Positions 25,298 through 33,309 of a stretch of 64,000 nucleotides of DNA are shown here, one piece after another. The notes under the pieces were generated by a model. The model was not told where the DNA came from. It ran no database searches and saw nothing but the letters and a program-made list of their open reading frames with translations. Each line of letters starts with the position of its first letter. Positions within the stretch are counted from its first letter, which is position 1. The stretch is from CAZFBA01 sp964517135 (GTDB lineage: Bacteria > Cyanobacteriota > Vampirovibrionia > JBFMGH01): the NCBI GenBank assembly GCA_964517135.1, contig CAZFBA010000010.1, positions 45,097 to 109,096 on the forward strand, read 5' to 3'. A program made the translations under genes and the position numbers.

Positions 25298-26152
25298 AAA
25301 GACTACATAAGGATATTTGGAAAAAAAATCAAGAGAAGTTCTACTATTTATAGAGCAATAACTTTTATGAGCAGATTTGGGCCGCAAATAGGGCCTCTTT
25401 TAGCTCCTAAAAAAGTAGATTTAAACACTTTGACTCTTGAAATTAACAGGCTTCCTGTGGGGCTTAATGGCCTGAAAATTCTGCATCTTTCTGATATTCA
25501 CGCAGGTGATTTTATTCGCAAAGATTATCTTAAGAAAATAGTTGAAATGTCTAACAGTCTTGATCCAGATATTGCTGTTATAACAGGTGATTTTTCTGAA
25601 ACAGACCCGCATCACATTGATTGGTGCGCTGAATTGTTTTCTCAATTAACTCAAAGATATGGTATATATGGCGTTCTAGGCAATCATGACATTTGGAACG
25701 GTGATGATAGGATTACCCGGGTGCTGGAAAGTAATAACATTAATATATTAAGAAATAATAATATTTCGCTTTCTGTAAACAATGAAATAATCTATCTTTC
25801 AGGTATCGATGATTATAAGTTTGGCCACTATGATTTGAATAAGGCCTTTAGAGACATACCTGATGATGCTCTTCATATCTTTCTAAGTCATCATCCAGAC
25901 GTTATTGAACAGCTAAACAGGCCGGTAGATCTTTTACTTTGTGGTCATATACATGGTGGTCAATGGGATCTGCCCTTTTTGGGGGTACTTTATATCCCAT
26001 CAAAGTATGGCGAAAAGCATGCCTGGGGGCTATCGAAGTATAAAGAAACTTACATATATACTTCAAGAGGGATAGGGGCAACTAGCATACCCTTAAGAAT
26101 AAACTGTCCGCCTGAAATAACCCTTATTATTCTAAACAAAAAAACCTCTTGA
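25295..26152 (+). CDS. Metallophosphoesterase (YkuE/YaeI type)
   Basis: 285 residues. All metal-binding motifs of the calcineurin-like family are present in order: LHLSDIHAGD near 65, ITGDFSETD near 95, GVLGNHDIW near 128, LSHHPDV near 200 and LCGHIHGGQWDLP near 222. The C-terminus ends SRGIGATSIPLRINCPPEIT, typical of the YkuE/YaeI group, whose members are membrane-associated phosphodiesterases or phosphatases, often acting on lipids or wall precursors. No signal peptide is clear, but the first 40 residues are basic and amphipathic. The substrate cannot be read from sequence. Confidence 0.9.
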   Translation: MKDYIRIFGKKIKRSSTIYRAITFMSRFGPQIGPLLAPKKVDLNTLTLEINRLPVGLNGLKILHLSDIHAGDFIRKDYLKKIVEMSNSLDPDIAVITGDFSETDPHHIDWCAELFSQLTQRYGIYGVLGNHDIWNGDDRITRVLESNNINILRNNNISLSVNNEIIYLSGIDDYKFGHYDLNKAFRDIPDDALHIFLSHHPDVIEQLNRPVDLLLCGHIHGGQWDLPFLGVLYIPSKYGEKHAWGLSKYKETYIYTSRGIGATSIPLRINCPPEITLIILNKKTS

Positions 26153-26233
26153 TGTTTATTTGGGTTCACAGACCAATCATTGTATAATGAATAATAATCA
26201 GTTTAATTTTACATGCAACATAGAGGATGCTCA

Positions 26234-27604
26234 ATGAAATCAATAAAAACAAGGTTAAAGTTCAAAAAAGATGCACCAATTAGTATACGAGAACTTCTTG
26301 GACACCTTAACAATGGCCTCTACACAAGGCAAACACTGGTTAACCTTTTTAGAACCTTTCTGGAAAACGTTCTTGAAGATAGACTTAAAGCTGTTGTGCT
26401 TATGAAAATTGATAATACTGATAATATTGAGAGCGTTATCTCACGTCTGGGGTATTCTCCGGCTAATGTATTTGTTTTTAATACTGATCCTGCGACTTTT
26501 GCTCATAATGAAAACTTTAAATTTATAAATATTGAATCGAGCCTTATTGATAAAGAAGAATTTCTTGTAATTCTTGCTGAAAAGTTTTCTGCTACTGTTT
26601 ACTGGTCAAAAATGACCCAGGAAATTTACGGTTTGTCTCAGGGAACCTGGTCATTCAACCCGGGAGATGCCCGCTATCTTGCTGATTATTTGTTATTCAT
26701 TTCTGAAGATGACGAATTAACAGACTGTATCGAAAACCTTAAAGCTGACAGGCGTTACGATGAACGTTATACGAATATTATGACAAAGCTGATCACAAGT
26801 CTTGAAAATCGTCAGCGTGACCTGATTTGTGCCAATAAAGAACTAAAAGAACTTCATCAGAAAGCCCTTCAAAATGAGAGGTTAGCTGCTATCGGTCAGG
26901 TATCTTCTGTAATCGCTCATGAGCTTAGAAACCCTCTTGGTCTGATTGATCTTTACGCTAAGATACTGGTCAGCAATACACAAAATCTTGAGGTAAAGGA
27001 TAAAGAACAGCAAGAAATTCTTGATACAGTTAAGAATTCTGCTGAAACAATCAGAAGTGCTACCAGTAATCTTGAAAAAATTCTTTCTGAGTTGCTTGAT
27101 TACTCCAAACCCCTTGAGCTTGAACGAACTTGCTCTAACTTAAAGCACACAGTTGAAGAAATTTTCAATCTTATAAAGCCTAAATTCGATGAATCTAATG
27201 TCGATCTCGTTCTAAAATATAACGTATCGACAGATATTGAAGTTAAATTCGACAAAACAAGAATCAGTCAGGCATTATTAAACTTAATTAAAAATGCTCT
27301 GGAAGTCTCCTCAACAGGAGATAGTGTTTCTGTAAATGTTGATTGTAGGTCAACTGACGGTACAGTTTATATTAAAATTTCTGATCAGGGGCCGGGAATA
27401 CCAGAAGATAATATGAAGAAGCTATTTACACCTTACTTCTCAACTAAAACCAAAGGTACTGGTCTTGGCCTTGCGCAATCTAGGAAGATTATGAAGGCTC
27501 ATAATGGTGATATAGAAGTACTTACAACTGGTCCAGAAGGTACAACATTAGCTATGATTCTTCCCGGGACTCTTTCACCATTACAGAATATTGAGACATT
27601 CTAA
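26234..27604 (+). CDS. Sensor histidine kinase, soluble
   Basis: 456 residues from the ATG at 26234, set by GAGGA seven bases upstream (an earlier ATG at 26213 lacks one). The first 195 residues form a sensor domain without membrane helices; its layout (LLGHLNNGLYTRQTLVNLFR, then a strand-rich part ending VYWSKMTQEIYG) is not one I recognise, though DICT-type domains are a possibility. A coiled linker (about 185-225) leads to HisKA with the phospho-His in SSVIAHELRNPLG, then HATPase_c: N box NLIKNALEVS, G1 DQGPGIP, G2 GTGLGLAQSRKIM. No response regulator is adjacent, so it is an orphan cytoplasmic kinase. Confidence 0.93.
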   Translation: MKSIKTRLKFKKDAPISIRELLGHLNNGLYTRQTLVNLFRTFLENVLEDRLKAVVLMKIDNTDNIESVISRLGYSPANVFVFNTDPATFAHNENFKFINIESSLIDKEEFLVILAEKFSATVYWSKMTQEIYGLSQGTWSFNPGDARYLADYLLFISEDDELTDCIENLKADRRYDERYTNIMTKLITSLENRQRDLICANKELKELHQKALQNERLAAIGQVSSVIAHELRNPLGLIDLYAKILVSNTQNLEVKDKEQQEILDTVKNSAETIRSATSNLEKILSELLDYSKPLELERTCSNLKHTVEEIFNLIKPKFDESNVDLVLKYNVSTDIEVKFDKTRISQALLNLIKNALEVSSTGDSVSVNVDCRSTDGTVYIKISDQGPGIPEDNMKKLFTPYFSTKTKGTGLGLAQSRKIMKAHNGDIEVLTTGPEGTTLAMILPGTLSPLQNIETF

Positions 27605-27849
27605 TTGTTAACTGACTGTATAATTTGAATTTATAGATCAAGCCTGAAACCCTGTTGTCAGTTTAAAGTAAGTTTATACTGTCAATTAAAAGGCTTTTTA
27701 ACAGAATAATTCAAACCCTGAACAGGATAAAAATCTGTTATAACAGCATTAATGATTTGCCTTTTTCAAATACTTAAGAATCATATATAATGAATTTGTT
27801 GAATAAAAATACGTTAACCAGAGCCTGTGCGGGTAAATAATAAGTAAAA

Positions 27850-30315
27850 ATGAAAGTCGAGCAACAGGAAATAGAAAATATCATCAAAGCTATTGATGTT
27901 GAGATAAAACACCAGTATATAGATCTTAAGGGTAAAAAAAGCACCTTTTCGCAGTATATTTCAGCTCTGGCAAAAAGCTTTTATCGTTTGCCCCCAAAAG
28001 ATAAGAGGTGGGCAGAACTGGCTCTTCTTTTTAGTAAGTATGATACTATGAGCCTGACAGACAGAATGCAGGCAATTAAAAAACTTCAAGCTGAACTCTC
28101 AAGAGGTATACCTTCAGGTGTCCACAATACATCCTCTTACGATACTCCAAAAAACAGGGATAAAGTTAATTCAGAGGCTGAAACTTCACAAAAGAAGCAG
28201 AAAATAATTAACCCACCTGAAGAAACAGACGTTCAGTATGTCAAAGGTGTTGGCCCGGTAGTAGCTAACAGGCTAAATGGTTTGCATATATTTACAGCAC
28301 AGGATTTGCTAACATATTACCCGAGGGATCATATTGATTTTAAAACCCAATCAAAAATAAAAGACCTTGAGATCGGGCAGACAGTGACAATTTTTGGAGA
28401 AGTAAAAAAAGTCAATGCCTTTAATTCCAGAAGTAACCCCAATCTTTCTATTTTGACGATACACATTTATGACGGCACCGGTACTATTACATCCAGCTGG
28501 TTTTATTCCCGGGCCAATAAGTATATTCTTGATCGTTACAAAGACCAATACCCAAAAGGGGCACAGGTACTTGTTTCTGGTAAGGTTAAATTTGATAAGT
28601 ATGCAAGAAAATTATCTATCGATAGGCCAGAAATTGAAATTGTCTATGATTCACCTGAAGAAGTTGAATCTCTTCATGCGGCAAGGATAGTTCCTATCTA
28701 CAGATTGACTGAAGGAATTGGTATAAAAACATTGAGAAGGGCTATTAACAATGCTATTGAAGACTATCTTCCACTTATGGAAGACCCACTGCCGGTTGAA
28801 ATCTGTAAAAAGTATGATCTCATTGATAAAAAATCAGCTATTAAACAAATTCATTTCCCTGAAGAGTTTGAAGAAATTGAACCTGCCCGAAAACGCCTGA
28901 TATTCGAGGAATTCTTTGTTCATCAGCTTCATCTTGCTTTGGTAAGAAGAAATATCAAAAACAGTACTGACGCATTAAGCTTTAAAATAAAAGAGGATGG
29001 TCTTGTTAATAAGTTTGTAAAACAGCTTCCTTTCAAGCTTACAGATGCTCAGAAAGCGGCTTTTCAGGAAATAGTGAGAGATTTAGGCTCAACGGAGCCT
29101 ATGCACAGACTTTTGCAGGGAGATGTCGGCAGTGGCAAAACGGTTGTTGCTTGTATGGCGCTTTTGACAGCTATTGAAAATGGATATCAGACAGCAATTA
29201 TGGCTCCTACGGAGGTTCTTGCTGAACAGCACTACAGGAAATTTGTTGAATGGCTGACCCCTCTGGGTATACGCATAGGGTTATTCCTTGGTAAGCACGG
29301 CGTCAAACAAAGACGTGAGATGAAACAAAACCTTGAAAACGGTCTTACCAACATCGCAGTCGGAACACATGCCCTTATACAGGAAGATATAACCTTTCAC
29401 AATCTGGGATTAGTTGTTATTGACGAACAACACCGTTTTGGTGTAAGGCAAAGAGCAAAGCTTAAAAATAAAGGTCAGAATCCTGAGTTGCTTTCTATGA
29501 CTGCTACACCTATACCAAGAACTCTGGCACTGTCTGTGCACGGAGACCTTGATATATCTACTATAGATGAGCTGCCACCGGGCAGAAAACCAGTTAAAAC
29601 AGAGGTTATTACCCCTGCAAGCAGAGCCAGGACTTATAGATTGATAGAATCTGAAATCAAAAAAGGCCGCCAGGCTTTCATTGTTTTCCCTCTTATTGAT
29701 GAATCAGAGAAGCTGGCAGCAAAAGCTGCAACTGCTGAAGCTGAAAAGCTGCAAAAAACTGTCTTTAAGGAATATTCAGTAGGGCTGGTTCATGGCAAGC
29801 TTCGAAATGCTGAAAAAGAAGAGGTTATGGAGGCTTTCAGGAAAGGTAAATATCATATACTTGTATCCACAACTGTTATAGAGGTCGGTGTGGATATTCC
29901 CAATGCTACAATTATGATGATCGAAAATGCTGATCGCTTTGGTCTTGCACAACTACATCAGCTGCGGGGTAGAGTTGGCCGGGCAGACTTTCAGTCTTAT
30001 TGTATTCTTGTTACAAATAGCAACGCAGGTGACTCAAAACAAAGATTGAGTATAATGGAAGAAACAAATAACGGATTTATAATTGCAGATTTTGACCTGA
30101 AAATCAGGGGCCCGGGTGAATTTATCGGCACAAAACAAAGCGGTATTCCTGATTTTATGCTGGCAAATATTGTTGATCATGCTGATATACTTGAGCTGGC
30201 AAGAAATGCAGCTATTGAAGTTGTGAAATCCGGTAATCTTGACAGGTATATTCATATCATCAACAAAACCAGTGCCAGTTTTAATGAAACATTTGAACTT
30301 CTGGGATCAGGATAA
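27850..30315 (+). CDS. recG: ATP-dependent DNA helicase RecG
   Basis: Remodels stalled replication forks and Holliday junctions. 821 residues: an N-terminal extension of about 130, the wedge/OB domain from about 130-330 (VKGVGPVVANRLNGLHIFTAQDLL at its start), then helicase lobes: LLQGDVGSGKTVVA (motif I), VIDEQHRFGV (motif II), SMTATPIPRTLAL (motif III), TTVIEVGVDIPNA and QLRGRVGRADFQSYC (motif VI). The C-terminus has the usual FGTKQSG-like segment (FIGTKQSGIPDF). The stop is followed at once by the ATG of the TPR gene, so they are co-transcribed. No strong ribosome site before its own start. Confidence 0.96.
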   Translation: MKVEQQEIENIIKAIDVEIKHQYIDLKGKKSTFSQYISALAKSFYRLPPKDKRWAELALLFSKYDTMSLTDRMQAIKKLQAELSRGIPSGVHNTSSYDTPKNRDKVNSEAETSQKKQKIINPPEETDVQYVKGVGPVVANRLNGLHIFTAQDLLTYYPRDHIDFKTQSKIKDLEIGQTVTIFGEVKKVNAFNSRSNPNLSILTIHIYDGTGTITSSWFYSRANKYILDRYKDQYPKGAQVLVSGKVKFDKYARKLSIDRPEIEIVYDSPEEVESLHAARIVPIYRLTEGIGIKTLRRAINNAIEDYLPLMEDPLPVEICKKYDLIDKKSAIKQIHFPEEFEEIEPARKRLIFEEFFVHQLHLALVRRNIKNSTDALSFKIKEDGLVNKFVKQLPFKLTDAQKAAFQEIVRDLGSTEPMHRLLQGDVGSGKTVVACMALLTAIENGYQTAIMAPTEVLAEQHYRKFVEWLTPLGIRIGLFLGKHGVKQRREMKQNLENGLTNIAVGTHALIQEDITFHNLGLVVIDEQHRFGVRQRAKLKNKGQNPELLSMTATPIPRTLALSVHGDLDISTIDELPPGRKPVKTEVITPASRARTYRLIESEIKKGRQAFIVFPLIDESEKLAAKAATAEAEKLQKTVFKEYSVGLVHGKLRNAEKEEVMEAFRKGKYHILVSTTVIEVGVDIPNATIMMIENADRFGLAQLHQLRGRVGRADFQSYCILVTNSNAGDSKQRLSIMEETNNGFIIADFDLKIRGPGEFIGTKQSGIPDFMLANIVDHADILELARNAAIEVVKSGNLDRYIHIINKTSASFNETFELLGSG

Positions 30316-32715
30316 ATGAAACATACCTACAAAAAAATCTTTAAAAGTATTGTATATGCCCTTATAATAAGTACTTTTATAACTACAGGGTATGTAATAT
30401 ACCACAGCTATAATCTTAAGCTTAAAAAAGAAGCTTCAGCAGAGTTCCAAAAGGGCACTGTTATTGATCAAAAAGAATATTCAATTGAAGAAATTGATAA
30501 ACAAATTGATTTGCTCCTTAAGCAGGCACGACAGAGCCCGGATGACCCTGAGTTATACTATAAACTGGGTCTGCTCTACGAAGAAAAAGGATTAATAAAC
30601 ATGGCGGTCGCCCAGTGGGAAAGATCAGCAGCCATAAAACCAGATAATAAAGACTATATGAATGATCTGGGCAGAGGGTATTTTTATACAGGCAATTATG
30701 AAGAGTCTTTAAAGATTTTTAAATCCATCACAACCCAGAATTCTGATCCAAAGTATCAGATTAATCTTGCTTATAACTACTATAAGCTGGGAGACCTCAA
30801 AAAAGCCCGTTTAATATTTGAAAACCTAGAAGAAAAGGGGCCTCAAAACTTTAATATTCTTGCCAGCATTGCGAATATTTTTATTGAAGAAGGCAATCTT
30901 AGCCAGGCACTTGATTATCTGGAAAAAGCTAAAAAGGTAGATTCTTCTAAAGCCTCTGCTTACTTTAATTCAGGGGTTATCTATAAAAAATTAAAATCTC
31001 CTGATAAAGCTCTTCAGGAATTTAGAGCGTCGTTTAATATTAATAACACTGATTCTTATTCTCTTTTAGAGCTGGGAAAAACCTACGCAGAAACAGGAAA
31101 GCAAGATAAAGCAATTGATACATGGCTTCAGGCAGCTAATGTAGGAAATCTGGCCTCTGCTGCTGTTGCATATAACCTGATGGGGGAACTCTATTATAAA
31201 GAAGGTAAAGTATCAGAAGCTATTAAGGCTTTCAAGGATAGCATAAACTATGATATGGCATATTTTAATGCCTATTATAACCTGGGAAACCTCTATTACG
31301 ACATTGGTCAGATAAATCCCTGTATTGAAAACTGGTCAAAAGCAGCAAAATTAAGCCCCGGAAATAACTTTCTTAATTATAATCTGGGTAACGCCTATTA
31401 CGATAGCAATAATTACACTAAAGCTCTTAAATACTGGGAATATTCTTTAAATAAAGGACTTACAGATCCTTATTTTAACTATAAAGCATCACTGGCCTAT
31501 TATAAAACAAATCAGCTTCAACCAGCATTAAAACTGGCAAATAAAGCCCTCCGCATGGATTCTAAAAACATCGACTATCGTGAACACCTGGGTAATATCT
31601 ATCTGGCTTTAGGTAAATTTGACTATGCTATTAGTGAATTTAAAATATGCCTCCAGAGGGATCCTTCAAGAACAGCAATATACTATAGAACAGGTAAAGC
31701 TTACTATAACTTTGGTGAAGTAAGTGAGGCCATTAAATATCTCTATCGGGCTATCAATACTGATAAAACAAACTATCTTGCCTATGACTTGCTTGGCCAG
31801 ATATATTATAAAAGAGGTGGTTACCAGCAAGCTATAGCATACTGGCGTGAAGCCGCCACTCTGAAACCTGACTATGTTGATAAGAAAAGTCATAAAGCTA
31901 AAGAATATCTGAGAAAAGGCCAATATAAAGAAGCTATCAATGAGTTTAAAATACTTCTGGCAATAGAACCAAGAAATACCGGGTTGCGCTATGATCTGGC
32001 TCTTTGTTATAAGGCATCAGGAGATATTTATAAAGCTCTTTCTCAACTTAAAAACATAGTCAGACTGGAGCCTGATAACCTGAAAGCAAGGCAAACTCTG
32101 GTTGATTGCCTTTTGCAGGCAAATAACCCTGCTGAAGCCATTAGTAACCTTAAATATCTTCTCAACAAAAACCCGGAAGATATGAAAACGCTTATGGCCC
32201 TTTCAGACATATACATGGCAAGAAACGAATATGATCAGGCAATTAAAATCTATAAAAAAGCCCTTGATATAAAGTCAGGTGATCCTGAATTGCTGCTTAA
32301 ATATGCTATAGGACTCAAATTAGCTGGCTATAAAGCAGGTGCCACTGACAGGTTTAAGCAAATTATAGATATAGCACCTAGTTCACCCAGTGCACAAAAA
32401 GCAAAAGAATATATTAATGAGCTTGTTGAGTCACCGGTTCTAACTAATACCCCTTCTATTGACCATAGCAACAAACTTACAGCACATAAATATAATCAAC
32501 TAATTGATATAGGTAAAAGTCAGATGAATAAGCAAGCTTATAATGAAGCTATAGATACCTTTAAAGAAGCAATAAGACTTTATCCACAGGAAAAAGAGGC
32601 ATTTTATATGATGGCAGAGATCTTAAAAGCTAAAGGTGAGCCTCAAAAAGCATCTAAATACTATCAGGCATATCTTGACAGAGTTGTTAAAGACCAGGAA
32701 TCCAGCGCTCAGTAA
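30316..32715 (+). CDS. Large membrane-anchored TPR protein
   Basis: 799 residues. One N-terminal transmembrane helix (about 12-30, VYALIISTFITTGYVIYH), a short linker, then TPR units almost without break from about 60 to 790, roughly 20 of them, with the usual pattern (for example YYKLGLLYEEKGLINMAVAQ). A less ordered stretch near 705-725 separates the last two. It should be a large solenoid scaffold in the periplasm or outside face. Its ATG directly follows the recG stop and CAGGATAA provides a weak ribosome site. Assembly or secretion roles are common for such proteins, but nothing specific is shown here. Confidence 0.9.
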   Translation: MKHTYKKIFKSIVYALIISTFITTGYVIYHSYNLKLKKEASAEFQKGTVIDQKEYSIEEIDKQIDLLLKQARQSPDDPELYYKLGLLYEEKGLINMAVAQWERSAAIKPDNKDYMNDLGRGYFYTGNYEESLKIFKSITTQNSDPKYQINLAYNYYKLGDLKKARLIFENLEEKGPQNFNILASIANIFIEEGNLSQALDYLEKAKKVDSSKASAYFNSGVIYKKLKSPDKALQEFRASFNINNTDSYSLLELGKTYAETGKQDKAIDTWLQAANVGNLASAAVAYNLMGELYYKEGKVSEAIKAFKDSINYDMAYFNAYYNLGNLYYDIGQINPCIENWSKAAKLSPGNNFLNYNLGNAYYDSNNYTKALKYWEYSLNKGLTDPYFNYKASLAYYKTNQLQPALKLANKALRMDSKNIDYREHLGNIYLALGKFDYAISEFKICLQRDPSRTAIYYRTGKAYYNFGEVSEAIKYLYRAINTDKTNYLAYDLLGQIYYKRGGYQQAIAYWREAATLKPDYVDKKSHKAKEYLRKGQYKEAINEFKILLAIEPRNTGLRYDLALCYKASGDIYKALSQLKNIVRLEPDNLKARQTLVDCLLQANNPAEAISNLKYLLNKNPEDMKTLMALSDIYMARNEYDQAIKIYKKALDIKSGDPELLLKYAIGLKLAGYKAGATDRFKQIIDIAPSSPSAQKAKEYINELVESPVLTNTPSIDHSNKLTAHKYNQLIDIGKSQMNKQAYNEAIDTFKEAIRLYPQEKEAFYMMAEILKAKGEPQKASKYYQAYLDRVVKDQESSAQ

Positions 32716-32870
32716 GTTTCAGATATTATACAATAAATTTACTCATATCCCTCTGGTACATTTTACCCAGAAAAATTCAGGTATTATCCTCTATAGTAAT
32801 AAATTTGCCTGCTCATACATTTAAAGTCCTCATCCTTCATAATATAGATAGAAATGAGGAGTAGGTTGGT

Positions 32871-33014
32871 ATGAAACCAAACAGAACATTATTAGCACTA
32901 TTTTTAACTTTTCAGTTTTTTGCCGTAATGTCTGCATGTATCTTAAGTACAGACTGTTTAGATACGGTTAACCCCCACCCTGCAATGATTGAACAGGCTG
33001 GCATTTGCGGCTAA
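32871..33014 (+). CDS. Tiny exported peptide, 47 aa
   Basis: GAGGAG lies nine bases before an ATG that opens 47 codons. The product starts MKPNRTLLALFLTFQFFAVM, a good signal peptide, and continues SACILSTDCLDTVNPHPAMI, then EQAGICG. The segment VMSAC resembles a lipobox, so the mature form may be a 27-residue lipopeptide, or be cleaved elsewhere. The mature part has three Cys, in a spacing (C-x5-C-x17-C) that does not match a family I know. It lies between a TPR gene and uvrA, with a hairpin 207 bases downstream. Coding is supported by the ribosome site and signal peptide only. Confidence 0.55.
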   Translation: MKPNRTLLALFLTFQFFAVMSACILSTDCLDTVNPHPAMIEQAGICG

Positions 33015-33309
33015 GAAAATTTAGTAACTTATTGAGGATAGAGAAAGGAGAATAATCAGCAACCATCATCTCATTAGAGGTTTATTTTCTGGTATCTCAG
33101 TATACCAGCAGGGTTTTAAAACCGTATCCCTTACATCACACTAAACGTTATCCCTTTAGTCATTCGAGAGAAGGTGAGAGGTGTCTTGATTGATAACTTA
33201 TCACCTTTATTTTTGAGCTTCAGAGTGGATGTTGAAAATCAACATTCATTCTGTGCTTTTATGCTTGCACCAGATATAGAAGCATTGTTCTATAGCCTGT
33301 AAAACGATA
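33015..33309. other. Intergenic region between the tiny peptide gene and uvrA
   Basis: About 295 bp. A small hairpin (CTGGTAT/ATACCAG, near 33098-33116) and the 15-bp stem at 33221-33253 are the only structures seen. Confidence 0.5.
33221..33260 (+). terminator. Terminator-like hairpin, plus strand
   Basis: A 15-bp stem (33221-33235 with 33239-33253, loop AAA) followed by TGCTTTT. Two of the pairs are G-U on the plus strand and would be A-C mismatches on the minus strand, so the plus-strand RNA is the one that folds. Confidence 0.6.
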
